Assembly (NCBI GenBank): GCA_963920575.1
Contig: OY986973.1
Location: 20,875,851 to 20,939,850 of the forward strand
Direction: 5' to 3'
DNA length: 64,000 nt
Origin: Narthecium ossifragum
Taxonomy: Eukaryota > Streptophyta > Magnoliopsida > Dioscoreales > Nartheciaceae
Shown here: piece by piece, positions 1 through 11,471 of the stretch
Position numbering within the stretch: position 1 is the stretch's first letter
Layout of the letters: each line of letters starts with the position of its first letter
Translations under genes and position numbers: made by a program
Notes under the pieces: model-generated
Told to the model about the DNA's origin: nothing
Database searches by the model: none
The model's input: only the letters and a program-made list of their open reading frames with translations

Positions 1-901
1 CTGTGTCGGTGGTCGACAAAGCCGACGTGTCCAGATAAGAACGTGAACCGACTTAACCCGGCCCAGTCCAACCGATCGGTCCCTGGACCGATCGCTCGGA
101 CTCGAGCCTATAAGTAGCCCGAGACCTCCTCTGTTTTTCCGGTTTGTTTCCTTTCTCCTTCTTCACCTCCGTTATTCCTCCTCCGACCATCTTTTTTCTT
201 TTTGACTGCTTGAGGGCTCGTTGGATTCGTGGCAGCGAGAGGAAGATCCTTGGCTTGGTTTGAAGCCGGTTTGGTGCTCGTACCGCGGGGATTCAGCCGA
301 GGTTTGCGTGTCCGGTAGGTTTCTACCTACTTGAGTTGTTTTGGGTTTTCTCTTAATCTAGCCGATAGATCAAGGTGTTCTTGGTGTTGTTGTGTGCATA
401 TTGCTTAGTTTAATTACTGTTTTAAGTTTCATATGATTTGATTGAGTTTTTAGTAGGATTTTAGCATGTTTAAACTCGGATTTTTTCGGTTTCTTTGTTC
501 TTGAAGAACAGCCGGTTTACGGCGTGTTTTCCCGTCTACTCGTGCATGATCCGGATTTCTGATGAACATGAGAGTTGTCGATCTTTGCGTCTACTCTCAG
601 ACCCAACTAGTTTCATAATTGTCTGATTTTACTATGAATTGTTATGAATTTCCTACTGATGGACTGCATTGTAGCAATTAGAGGTAATTAGTGAGATTAA
701 TGGTTTTGATTAGTATTTTCCTTGTAATCGAGCCGTCGGATGTTTCCCGGTTTTGGATATGTTGATTCTAACATGTTTATCTGAGGGTTTCTAAGTTGGA
801 GCTCGAATCCAACGTTGTTTGGATGTCGGATCGACGAGGTCGCTTAGCCTCTAATTAGAGGATCTTGATGATTTAAATAATATTATATGTTCAAAACATA
901 T

Positions 902-3541
902 TGTGAGGACCCGTACCTCCAACCCGGTCTGACCGCGTTAGGTCGAGGGTCTGGGTTTGTGGTTTGGCTCGGTTGGCCTTGGGATGCGATCGGCTGATTG
1001 CATCGCTGCTTTTGACCCCAGTGACATTTTGGTAAATATGCTTCCTGATGGTCAGTTTCACACCCGCGTTACACATGACATTTGATTGATGTATGTGTTT
1101 GATTAGAACCTTTAGGGCGCTCCCGATCGGAAGATCGGAGCTCGATCGGGAGAGATCGAATCAGACGGCTGTGATGGATTCCAGCTTTCTATTTAAGCTC
1201 CTTCTTTCTCTTTCTTTCATTCTTTCTTCCCCTGCCGTTCTCTTCTCTCTTCTCTCTCTCCTGCGGCTGAGCTAGGGCCCGAAGGCGCGGCTTTCGAGGA
1301 GCGGATTCCGGCGATCGGAGTTGGGGAATGCGTGGAGGAGCTGCCTTGCTTGTTCAAGTAGGTGTTTCTACCCCGATCTTGTGATCGGGTTCTCCTATGA
1401 TAGGTTTATTGTATTTTCGTTGTAGGAGTACTTATTAGAATGTTGTGTAACTTGTTGCATATGTGTTGTGGATGATTCAAAGTAATCCTACCTCACGATT
1501 TCCGTATTTTATCGGCTGAATCTTGTATTGTCGCCGTTTATCGGTTTTCGGCCGTTTTGACCTAAATTGGAGATTTATCCGTAAAAAAATGTGATTTCTT
1601 CGCACCATTGGATTCCCCATCATCTTTTATGCATGCTTGCTACAAAGTTTCATCAACTTCCAACTTGATTTGATCATTCAAATCCAAGAAATTGGATTTC
1701 CGGCATTGTTCTGAGGAACTGTGTCGTGGGGCTGACGGTCGATTGGTGGATCGACCGTCAAGCGTTAATACACTGCTTTCGGGCCTGACGGTCGACCGTC
1801 GTATAGATCGTCACGCTCTGTCGTGTTTTTGGCCTCTCACGGTCGATGCCCCGATCGACCGTGGTTCCTTCTTCTTTTCCATCCCGCCTCACGGTCGACC
1901 GTCGGATCGACCGTCGCATCGTCCGTGAGGCTCTGTCCCGATTTGGATCTCCCACGGTCGATGCACCGATCGACTGTGGCCCTTATGATTTTCCCTCGAT
2001 TGACCCCCACGGTCGACCGTCGGATCGACCGTGGCATCGACCGTGGCCTCACAGTCGACCGTCGGATCGACCGTCGGATCGACCGTCGCATCGACCGTGG
2101 GCCACTGAGCTGTGTTTGCTGGTTTCCTTTGATTGGTTTTCATCCATGATAGATACCCAATCATGTTAGGAAGCATGCACGTCGTTTTCATGGGATTTTT
2201 TAGGGATTTCTACTGAGATTGAGAATTGAATTGGACGTTGCCCTTTTTATGGATTTATGGATGGATTTGCATTTAATACTTGGTTTGATAAGTAGTTAAA
2301 TGCTTATTGGGTTGCTTAACCATTAGCTAGCTATGAGTGCTAGTTAATGTGGAATTGTGGAACCTTAGCCTGTTGTCGGCGAGTGCCGAGGGCTATTGTA
2401 TAACTGTGGCCAGTTACCTACGGGGTAACTGTGGAACCTTAGTCTGTCAGGTGCAAGAGAGCACTGAAGACTATTGTATATCTGTGTCTATCTCTTTGTG
2501 CTAATCATTGCTTGGTTAGTATAGATTATCTGTATCTGAGGCTTTTGCTATGCTTACCCTTTTGGCTAGCTATAAGCCATGCCTAGTCCTGTATAATTGA
2601 TGACATCGTGTTGCATGCTTATATCTCTTTATATGTGCCTGAACATTGCATGCATCTTGATTGCATTAGAGGCATATGAGGTTAGGCGGCGCGATGGGTT
2701 GATCGCCGATCCGAGGCTCTCGGGTAGCTCGGATCTAGCCTTAGGATCGCGGCTGGGTAGTCAGGATTAGGGCGTGATTGTCTGATCAGAATCTCTTGTT
2801 ATTGAGGATTTGCGATAGTTGACTCTGATCAATGTTTGTGGTTTAGAGGTCATGTCGGTTCTCCAAGGCCAAGTGCTAAGGATGGTTGTCGATGAGTTCC
2901 CGACGTGGTTCCCCAAGGCATGGTGTTCCTGCTTGGGTAAGGGTGATCCTGCATGTTACTGTTCTTTGGCCTCCAGGTAACATGTTCAGGAGAGAGGTTT
3001 CATGACAGGAGCCCTTGGGACATCGATAGGGTTATGGGACCCGTGGCATCCTTTAGACTTAGGCGAAGAAACGACACTGTTGTTGTTTTCCTCCCTTCAG
3101 TGTCCCGTAGAGTAGAACCCTACTGAGCTTTGTCGCTCACTCCTACCCGGGCTGCGTTTGCAGGTGCAGACGCCAGTTCTTCTTCAGTAGAGCCGGCCGG
3201 ATCAGCTTTTGGTGTCGCGACTACGTCCAGAGGTATTTGAGGTTGCTGGAGGACGACTGTTGTACTTTTGGTAGTTTTTGTAAATTATGTATATCTTCGA
3301 GGATTCTTTTGGGATTATTGTATAATATCTTTCCTTTAGAGGAATTTGATCAGAATTTGTATCTAATGTTGAATAGTACAACTTGATGAATATATGAATT
3401 GAATTTCTGTTTCACCTCTGCAATATAAATTGTTTAAATTTATCTGTTTTTTCCGCAATGTATCGCGCCAATTGAAGATGAATAGTATATGTTTCCCCTC
3501 AAGCTCTGTCCTGGATGGGTTTTCTGGGTCGGGGTGTGACA
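902..3541 (+). mobile_element. Solo LTR, chromovirus-type subfamily A
   Basis: This 2640-bp LTR starts TGTGAGGACC and ends GGGTCGGGGTGTGACA. It is flanked by the 5-bp direct repeat CATAT (897-901 and 3542-3546). It has no internal coding region, so it is a solo LTR. A TATA-like TATTTAAG lies at 1190-1197. The near-identical LTR at 42106-44724 has the same ends. It lies inside an older LTR, whose AT-rich sequence resumes on the right side. Confidence 0.9.
1731..2101. repeat. TCGACCGT palindrome array inside solo LTR
   Basis: Many copies of TCGACCGT and its inverse ACGGTCGA occur in two arrangements. One is dyads of ACGGTCGA-N8-TCGACCGT (for example 1735-1758 and 1839-1862). The other is runs with a 12-bp period of the form N4-TCGACCGT (for example about 2045-2098). 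Because the unit length is a multiple of three, several frames stay open and read as Asp-Arg-rich repeats; these are not genes. The same array is in the sister LTR at 42941-43303. Confidence 0.85.
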
Positions 3542-4589
3542 CATATAATATAATATTATATGTTCATCTAAGTTTTCAGGGTTGCTTCCCGTTACAGGAG
3601 TCCGCGGACGATGGTCACGGTACCGTCGTAATGTCGGGACCCGCTGCGGATTGGCTGGCAGCGGTCGGTAGTATCGCTGCAGCGATCCAGTTGGACATGT
3701 GTGTTATTTTTATCATACTGTTGCATGCTTACCTCTTATCTGCGTATGATCGTAGCATGCATTGTGTTGTGTATTAGATACATAAGGATAGGGCGTGGGT
3801 GATGGGTTGATCGCCGATCCGAGGCTTCGGGTAGCTCGGATTTAGCTCTAGGACCATGACGGGTAGCAAAGTTCAGGTTGGATGGTAGTATTCAGTCGAT
3901 ATCGATGATATGCTTAGATGACTTGAATACATGTTGATCGATGATTTAGAGGTCATGTCGGCCTCGAGTCGGGTGCTGAGGTGCAACCGGTGTCCTGTGA
4001 TCCATGTCTCTTGAGTAGAGGGTGTGCCTACTCAGCGGGTTGGACTCCCACCTGCAGTGTCCGTTTCCTGCTTGTGAGACATCAGTGTTGGTTTCCTGCT
4101 CACAGGGACATGCAGTGGGGTTATGGGACCCCTGTGTTCACCCAGGCCTTTCTTGAGGGCGACACTGTTGAGTTCCCTCCTTTCTGTGTGTCGTAGTGTA
4201 AAACCCTACTGAGTTTAGTGCTCACTCCTTCCCGGGCTGCGTTTTGCAGGTGCAGGCGTTAGCTTTTCTTCGGTGGCCCTACCGGGCAGGTGTTTGGTGG
4301 CACAGCGGCGTCTGGCGGTGATTGAGGTGCGATGATCGTCTTCTACACCTTTTCTGTTTAGATAGTCTCATATGAAAGTATGTTGTATAAAAATGTAAAC
4401 CCTTTTCAGGAATTGAATATTATATTATATCCTTTGAGGTTGTTGATTACTATTAAATAAGAGTGCTTATGAATTGTTTAGGGAAACTAGTAAGTTGGAA
4501 GGAACCCCTCGCCAAAATTATTCCGCATTAGTTAGGTTTCGATTCGCGTCGCCCGACCCGGTTGGGCCTTCGCGGGTCGGGGCGCGACA

Positions 4590-4996
4590 GATAGCCTCGA
4601 AGATCCGATCGAGGTGCACCTTCAACTTTGTCATCTGCCTCTCCAGACCCTACAAGTCCAACCTCGCCACCGCCGGGAAAAAATCCGATAGGTTAGGCTT
4701 TCCAAGCAACTCCGTGGCCAAGCTCACCAGCTCTCTAAACTCTCATTCGACATGAGCCCTCTGCTCCTCTTTCTCCGCTATGCCACCCCATAGCATGCTG
4801 GTGGAGACGTTTAGGATGGTCAAGAACATCTAGGCGTTGACGTCGACACGGCTGCCGGCGCGGGCATGGATGTAGGAGATGGTGGATTGGAGCTCCCGAC
4901 GGCGGAGGGAGTAAACGGCGTTGAGTCTGGACTGGGAGAGCACCTCATGGATGGTTTGGAATTCCTCATCCCATTTCCCCTGACACATGATCGGAA
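4590..4996 (-). pseudogene. Cytochrome P450 fragment (CYP76-like), broken
   Basis: The minus strand reads as about 135 residues typical of the part of a microsomal P450 before the oxygen-binding helix. Recognisable pieces are QGKWDEEFQTIHEVL, YSLRRRELQSTISYIH, MFLTILNVSTSMLWGG, EFRELVSLATELLGKPNLSDFFP and LERQMTKLK. This wording is close to CYP76-family enzymes, from memory. The frame has at least three in-frame stops. The heme-binding cysteine loop and I-helix are absent. The fragment ends at the LTR boundary at 4589/4590, so an LTR insertion probably cut it. It is non-functional. Confidence 0.7.
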
Positions 4997-5159
4997 ACCG
5001 TATGCCGAGATGGCATAACCATTTACAACGTTAGTAAGAAACCCAAAGGACTATTCTCAGCTATTAGATATTATAGAAGTCATCTATTATATAAGATCCA
5101 GTGCATCCTATTAGACGGATAAGGATTCATGATTGAAGTTAAGCCCGGATATATCAGAC

Positions 5160-6420
5160 GATTAAGATGAATGCACATGGAAATAAGTAGTGGGGGTGAT
5201 GGTTATCGGGTGGTTAGGAGAGAGAGAAGTAGCGGGGGTTGCCCGTGCCAGTGGCATGGGGGGGTCCATCTATTAGATAGGATATTAGATATCATCTTGT
5301 ATGCATGCAACATACACATAAACACATGCAAAGAAGCGGTCTCCTTGCTCTCAAGAAAGAAAAGCAAATCAAAAATTTGCTTATTTATTTTTAACACAAC
5401 CTTCTATCCCACGATCTATCATCCTAATGGATGTGGCCAAGGAACCTTCACTGTGCACCTACATCCATCACGGTTGTGACAGTCTGTTCCATGAACGTGG
5501 CTTCTGTCAAATTGAGCAACGCAAAGCCGATAGCATCCAACGGCGGTGCAGTTGGTGAGATGATAATCATGTGCCACGTAGCTCCAGCATACATTTTCAA
5601 CTTCATCACCAGCTACCTTCATGTAAAGCACTGCATAACAAAATACGTAAGTCAATCATCGACAACACTCAACGTCAAACGAACCACATTTACTCAGATC
5701 AAGAATTAGTGCAGCAACGGATATGGGGCAGATCTATACAGAGACTTCAATAATTTAACATCATTTGAGTATTTAAGATCGGACACAGTATCGCCAAAGG
5801 TAGGGTTATATGCTCAACTAACAAGAAATATACTCCTCAAAGTTACAAAAGGTTCATTATTAAAGGCAGTGATTTTTAGGATGACCTACCAATTGTTCTA
5901 TTAATTGTAATAGACTCACACATGCATGACAAATGAATAGAAAAAATTTCAATAACTTATAGCTCGACGGTGCATACAAAGGGAGAAACTGAGAATAACG
6001 GCTAGGAGATATGCAGCAACATGTGATTTTTGCATGGTTTCCAAAGATTTGGTTGTATAGGCTCACAAGAGGACCTAATATATAAGAAGTCGAAGTCAAT
6101 TCATACCATATGGTCCTTCTAATGGATTACATGCAGTAGATGGATATTGGCATGCGCAAGATATGCTCATGGCATGCACCAGATATGTTCAATTAATCCT
6201 GCTTTTTGTCTCTTCTCAAATATGGTAGAAAATTAAAATATTGGATATTTTTGTTTGGAGCTTGGCAAAGAAAGACAAATAATAGGATAGACGTGTGAGC
6301 TAAAATCGAGATATCGGGGTAACACAGACAATGCCACGTGTGTCTAGGCTAGGAGAGCCTATGGGCTTGGTTGGACTCTCAAAAGTTAGGGCACTAGTTG
6401 GAAAGTGATCTTTGATTCAG
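5160..6420 (-). repeat. Duplicated defensin-like locus, unit 1
   Basis: This block carries the defensin-like gene at 5419-6035 and its flanks. Recognisable flank text recurs near 38090-38905 plus 41495-41825 and near 58300-59096: the CTCTCAAGAAAGAAA stretch downstream, and upstream the TGGATTACATGCA, GATATTGGC and TCAAATATGGTA stretches. The homology extends well beyond the exons, so whole loci were duplicated rather than coding sequence alone. In unit 2 the upstream flank is split by several insertions; in unit 3 it stops at a fold-back MITE. Confidence 0.7.
5419..6035 (-). CDS. Defensin-like (DEFL) secreted cysteine-rich peptide precursor, copy 1
   Basis: There are two exons: 6035-5978 (58 nt, signal peptide) and 5630-5419 (212 nt). 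The 347-bp intron starts GTATGC and ends TATGCAG. Together they encode 89 residues. Exon 1 reads MQKSHVAAYLL followed by a hydrophobic stretch, a typical secretion signal. The mature part has the spacing C-x12-C-x4-C-x3-C-x13-C-x5-C-x-C; C-x3-C followed later by C-x-C is the hallmark of the cysteine-stabilised alpha-beta fold of plant defensin-like proteins. Such peptides act outside the cell in defence or in reproductive signalling; which applies here cannot be told. Seven cysteines rather than eight are seen in the mature part. Splice phase 1 is kept across all three copies. The start was chosen because all three copies share the same 58-nt first exon. Splicing is inferred, not proven. Confidence 0.75.
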
Positions 6421-6920
6421 GTGAAATCTGTATTTCTTAAAAGTATTGGTGGTAGGGGTGTGAAACATGCATGTCAGGTGAGCTTTTGGCCCCGTTTTTA
6501 TTTCTCACACATGTATCAAGCTAGGTTAGTGCATAAAGTTTTAGAATTATGGATTTTGGATTGTTAGGCTCCCAAAATTTCTTTATTTCGGGTCTAATAC
6601 ATTTCAGGCTTCCGAGAGAGTGTTGTTGGGGTTCTTCATGCGAGCGCTCGCACGTGTGCCTGGGGTCGCTTGAGGCCCCCTACTGTTTCAAAAGCTTCCA
6701 TCGGTCGATGGATCGTCAAATTAGGCGAACCCAGAATTCCAAGTGCAACATGAGTGATGGAGCCAGGTTCCCTTGTGGTCAGGATGTCACGTGGCAGGCA
6801 CTACGTCTCAAGCAACAGTCCCTCAATATTCCAACGGCTAATCCCTGTCTCATTGCCAATTCCAAACAGAGCTTCAGCCTCTAGCAAACCAAAAGCTCCA
6901 TCGTCTAGCTTTCTTCTCTT
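6421..6920. other. No recognisable feature
   Basis: This is non-repetitive sequence without a convincing ORF. A short perfect palindrome GCGAGCGCTCGC lies near 6639-6650. Short open frames across 6549-6972 have no recognisable protein signature. Confidence 0.4.
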
Positions 6921-7611
6921 TAGTGGCGGAACCAGGATGAGTCTTAAGGGGGTGAAATCTAAAATAAAATGACCAAATATTTTTCTTTTAAGTAATGCAA
7001 AAGGTACCTTAGAATTACAATATCAAACATTAAGGAATAAAAATAATACAAATATTAAATTATATGCACCATACTATGTCCTGCGATTGAGAGGTGGAAG
7101 TTGGATCCTACGCTTTTGCATTTTTTAAAAACGTTGCAAAATAACTTTGTTCTCAATAGTTTCAAAATTTTGCCGCTCGATGTATACTACCATGAAATCA
7201 TTCATTCAGTTATCTCCTATCTTATTATGCAAATCAGACTTGATAATCTTCATCGAAGGGAATTTTCTCTCAACGGTTGCAGTCGCAACTTGTAAAACCA
7301 ATGCTAACTCAATAAGAAGATAAACCAACGAAAATAGAGCATTTTTCCTAGTCTCAACCATCTTCACAGTAAGACTTCCAATATCTTGAAGTCCAAAAAA
7401 ATCATCATTTCTTCTAACATCTTTAATGTGGGTGTTAAAATGATCTCTAAGGATCATACGATCAGCTATTGTGAAATCCTCTGGATAAAGTTCAGCAAGA
7501 CGACATAACTTAGCATGATCAAATGTTGAGAATGAGTTTCTTGGATCAAGACATACTATGCAGAGAAGTAACTCCGTACTTGCTTTTGTGAAACGATGAA
7601 GATATGCTCAT
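6921..7611 (-). pseudogene. hAT transposase 3' fragment
   Basis: The minus strand encodes the C-terminal dimerisation region of a hAT transposase. After LLLCIVCLDPRNSFSTFD and RLAELYP comes LVYLLIELALVLQVATATVERKF, then SMKIIKSDLHNKIGDN. A stop follows, then MNDFMVVYIER continues the same frame. This resembles the TTF-type/ZMYM1-like plant hAT proteins. The left edge TAGTGGCGGAACCAGG (6921-6936) looks like a hAT terminal inverted repeat; no partner end was found. The upstream coding part is missing and the right side is cut by the solo LTR at 7612. It is broken by at least one stop. Confidence 0.75.
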
Positions 7612-9045
7612 TGTTAGAACAAAAATCATGCATATCATGTTGTTGATCGGCGAAGGGAAACATGGTCAAAATAGTCTAACATCAAGAATCAGGAAGATTG
7701 TAGTTTAGTTCAACTGCTATGTTCGAACAGAGATGTTGAAGTTGTTGAGAGTGGATGAGAAAATAAATAAAATAGAGAAAATAGAGGGAAATTGAAAATG
7801 AATTATGGTAAATCTACTCCTATGAGTAATAGATCTACTTCTATGACTGGAATTATGGTAGTACTACTCCTACAAATGAAGAATTAGTTGTAGGAATTTA
7901 AAGGAAAGAAAAAGGCTTCATTTTTGAATTTAAAAGGCTACATGGTAAATAGATCTAAGCCTATTGATACATGATAAAAGATAAATAAAGTGGCTTTTTG
8001 CTCTTGATTTTTTGGGAGAGACTTTTTCTTCATCCTCTTGGCCTTTTATAGAGCTTCTGATAACTACCTTGAAACCACCCGAAACCACCCGAACCACCCG
8101 CCACAACTATCAGAACTGAATCTGAAACCATGAGAAATGCATAACTGGGCGACATCTTCAGTTATTTATGAAACTGCCATCGGATAGAGTTTCTTGTCTT
8201 CCACTGCAATTTGGATGATGATAATCTTAGAATTTGATAAAACTCTGAGCATGAAAGTTGTAGGTCTTCGAATTCTCTTTCCAACGGTACTAGAAACATC
8301 CAATTTGGACATCGGATGAGAAAGTTATGGGTGAAACAATTAGACTACATTAATTGCTAATATGGCCGATTAGCCAAATATGAACGATCGGAATTTGGAC
8401 GATGACATCGACCATTTTGGACGATGACATCGGCCATTTTGGACGATGACATCGGCCATTTTGGACGATGGTATTTAGATGTCAGCCATTATTTACTATT
8501 TTGCCATTGGGCATTTCGATTGTCAGTTTGACACATTAAACGATAGAATCTGAAGATCTCGTCAACATGAAAGTTGTAGATCTTCTCATCCTCTTTCCAA
8601 TGGTTTAAGAATCAACTCATTTGGACATCATATGATAAAGTTATCTTCAAAATAGTCGAACAACATTGACGACTTATTAAAATAATCGGCCAAAATATGC
8701 CCGATGGATTTTTTGCCGATGGAGAAGTTGGCCGATTGATCGGCCATTGATTGGATTTGGATATTTGATCGTATTTATCATTTTGCCACTGAACACTTTG
8801 GCTGTCCGTTTGACACACTAAACGATGGAATCTGAAGATCTCGTCAACATGAAAGTTGTAGATCTTTTCGTCATCTTTCCAATTGTTCAAGAATCACTCA
8901 ATTTGGATATTTTGATGTAAAAGTTATGGTCAAAATACTTCAGTTATGTCAAAACTGAAGTATTTATTGGCCGATTGGCAATATTTACGGAATTATCATT
9001 GATCGCCCAAATGACTTGAGGACATGGTTATATTTATGGCTAACA
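7612..9045 (-). mobile_element. Solo LTR, unclassified
   Basis: The element is bounded by TGTTAG and CTAACA and flanked by the direct repeat CTCAT (7607-7611 and 9046-9050), which fits a 1434-bp solo LTR. A good TATA box, CTATAAAAGG, is read on the minus strand near 8046-8055; this is the basis for the strand call. Inside are three diverged copies of a roughly 80-150-bp segment and a 22-bp tandem repeat. No coding sequence was recognised, so the family cannot be named. Confidence 0.75.
8250..8930. repeat. Internal repeats of the 7612-9045 LTR
   Basis: A segment with the words CATGAAAGTTGTAG, CTCTTTCCAA and TTTGGACATC occurs at about 8250-8330, 8504-8644 and 8780-8930. The last two copies are the longest and closest. 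Between them, at about 8397-8466, a 22-bp unit (GGACGATGACATCGGCCATT, plus two T) is repeated three times and a partial fourth. Confidence 0.75.
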
Positions 9046-9057
9046 CTCATATACTAC

Positions 9058-10638
9058 TGACACGCCTTGAAAAGTGTCGTTACCTTAACAAGGACGCCAG
9101 AATTACAAATTTAAAAACCGAATCACTACTAACTACTTAAGGGGGTAGATAGCAATAAGTCCGGGTCGGTCCACTGGGAAAACAGGATTAAGTCTAATTA
9201 CCACGCATAGTTCTAAATCAAAGGTTAAGGGAGATGGATGATAGTTGGTCTTTAAACTACCTTTAACTCGAATTAAACTAAATCAGGAGAATAACAATAA
9301 GAGAAAAGGCTAGGAAGTTCTAATCCGTAATCGAGAGCTATCTAGGCATTCCTAGGATAAGAGCAATTCAATAAGTTCAAGATGGTTTTCTAGGGTTGAT
9401 AGAAGATCGGCTAGGTCCACTATCACTCAACATAGATTCATTAGAAGCCTATGTCGGAATGAAGAACAAATCAGCGGATAATTGGTATGAAAATAATCAA
9501 AGTGGTTCTAGCACTTTGAGATCGCCTAATCGATAAAGATAAAGAATGAATCGTAGGTTACAATCATAGGTCTTAATGGTTCTAGCATTAAGACAGTGGT
9601 TCTAGCACTCCTACAATCATAAGCTAGGGTTTAGAATCCAATCCAAAGATCTAACATGGTTCTAGCATGAAAGCAACTTGGAAAAATCCTAATCCTAGCC
9701 TCTAACATGCAATGCTCAAAACCAGCGAGCGTAATCTCAGCGTAACTTTCACATCCGAACTCAAAACGAGGCGATTCAAGATTCGTTGGAAAGCTAAGAC
9801 AGAGATCTACAACTCTTATGTTTTGAGTTTTCACAAAATCCGGCTGTAAATCCACGAAAAAATCGAGACAAGACAGACCAAAATTAGGGCGCAAAGAGCA
9901 AACAATACATTCACCATAAGAAAGATTACCAATAGATATATAAAATCCGAATTCTATCCATTAAACCATCATAAAATACATGCTCAGATCCATAGGAAAA
10001 CCGAAATAAACTCCCTATTACATCATAGAATTTCATAGACTAAAGATCTAGCTACTCATCTTGAAGAGACGTTCCATCGGGGAAGGTTGATGACGCGCTC
10101 CCGCCATGGATCTATCTTCAAGATCTAACCCTAATGTTTATGGAGGAAGAAGAACCAAGGAAACACCCAGGAGGAGAGGAAAATTCATCCTTGGGTGGCT
10201 GCCAAAAATCCTCTCCCAACACCTATTTATAGGCCTTAATAAAACCCTAACTCGGATTAGATCTCGGCCCTTTATTTTTCCTCCAGCACAAAATGAGATC
10301 GATCTCCATTGGGAAGAAGATCGATCTCCTTCGTTCTACGAACTCTGGATCTGGCATACGCCAGACCAAGATCGATCTCCTTTAGGATGAAGATCGATCT
10401 CCTTTGCTTTGACTGGACCGCTACTTGCTGGAATAATGAGATCGATCTCCTTTAAGATGCAGATCGATCTCATTTACGCAGGATTGCCAGAATCACTTCG
10501 TTTTAGCACCAAACTTGACCTAATCTTCGTTGAAGGCTCTTATACCTGAAATGCACTAAAGACCATCAAAATAGCATTGCTCGGAGACTAACAGGACCTA
10601 GTTAAAGGGGCGATTTGTGCACTTTTCACGCGTTATCA
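9058..10638 (-). repeat. Athila-type 3' LTR
   Basis: This 1581-bp LTR starts TGACACGCC and ends GCGTTATCA on the plus strand. It carries three GATCGATC pairs between 10297 and 10469. It matches 24174-25799 along its whole length except for an extra segment of about 45 bp in the other copy. Confidence 0.93.
10297..10469. repeat. Paired GATCGATC modules in Athila 3' LTR
   Basis: GATCGATC begins at 10297, 10319, 10370, 10392, 10440 and 10462. These make three pairs, each exactly 22 bp start to start. The 14-nt spacers differ in sequence. With flanking bases each pair forms a 30-bp dyad whose arms match for 8-10 bp. Confidence 0.9.
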
Positions 10639-10648
10639 CACCCCCCAA
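10639..10648 (-). other. Polypurine tract of the Athila-type element
   Basis: Directly inside the 3' LTR the minus strand reads AAGTTGGGGGGTG. This is the expected position and composition for the plus-strand priming site of an LTR retrotransposon. Confidence 0.8.
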
Positions 10649-11471
10649 CTTGATCTTTGCTAGTCCTCGAGCAAAGCAAGATAAAAATAAACATAAAACA
10701 GTAAACCTAACTAGCCACTTTCGTAGGTCTCACGATTACACTTAGCATGTGTAACAAGCCTTTAAACCCCTGGGTGGCCCCAGTGGAGGAGTTATAGTCT
10801 GCTGAGGGTTTCCGGTGATGATACCCACAAACATCAATACATCCCCTTGACTATGCTATTAGAAATCCATCATAAGAATCATCAACTCTAATGCATGAAT
10901 CAGAAATATTACCCATGAACGTACCCTTCAACTTCTAGTCACATAAAGATATAGCAAAGCAAAACATGCCATAACATACTTCCAATATTACCCATGAACG
11001 TACCCTTTTTTTTTCATTTCATTTCAGGTAATTCAACTGTTTTACGCGAACAGCACGCTGGCTAGGCACACTGCCCGGTTACTAAGTTGAACACCCTACA
11101 CTTTCAGACACATACTTTTTTTTTTCGAACAGAAAATTGCATGTATTCATGTATCTTCTATGACATGACAAAGAACTGTAAATCTATCCCAGTTTCAGGC
11201 TTAGAATCTAATGTCAACTCTTCGACATGTGAAAGTGAACATGTGCAGTAGAATATGTCAAGCTATCCTTAAACCATGGTAAAAGTGTTAAAGTATAGAA
11301 GTAATATCAGGCATTGTAAAAATTTACTGTCCCATATATACCAGATGAGTATCAGAATAATTCATAAAATAAATTTCTAAAACAAGCATCTTTGTCAATA
11401 CTCTCATAATTTCCTTCCTTTGGCACAATTCAAGGGATGTACAATATGTTGTTAAAATATTAAGCATGAAA
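10639..11471. other. Athila internal non-coding region (3' side)
   Basis: There is no coding signal here. The word ATTACCCATGAACGTACCC is found twice, at about 10908 and 10987. The region ends where a solo LTR has inserted, and the element continues at 13882. Confidence 0.5.

Larger units (their letters stand above)
1..4589 (+). mobile_element. Chromovirus-type LTR (subfamily B), 5' end off window, split by a nested solo LTR
   Basis: The sequence at 1-901 and 3542-4589 is one LTR interrupted by the element at 902-3541. It ends in GGGTCGGGGCGCGACA, the same end (inverted) as the LTRs at 11472 and 59163. Its body shares the GAACAGCCGG stretch near 505-520 with the reverse complement of the LTR at 60660-60690. 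A TATA-like TATAAG lies at 109-114. A perfect inverted repeat (10-bp arms CGATCGGTCC/GGACCGATCG) lies at 73-94. Whether it is a solo LTR or the end of a full element lies outside the window. It ends directly against the P450 fragment. Confidence 0.75.

Noticed and set aside
1692..2191. Long overlapping open frames with Asp-Arg-rich repeats on both strands
   Set aside because: They arise from the 12-bp TCGACCGT periodicity inside a solo LTR. All frames give similar low-complexity text; there is no gene.
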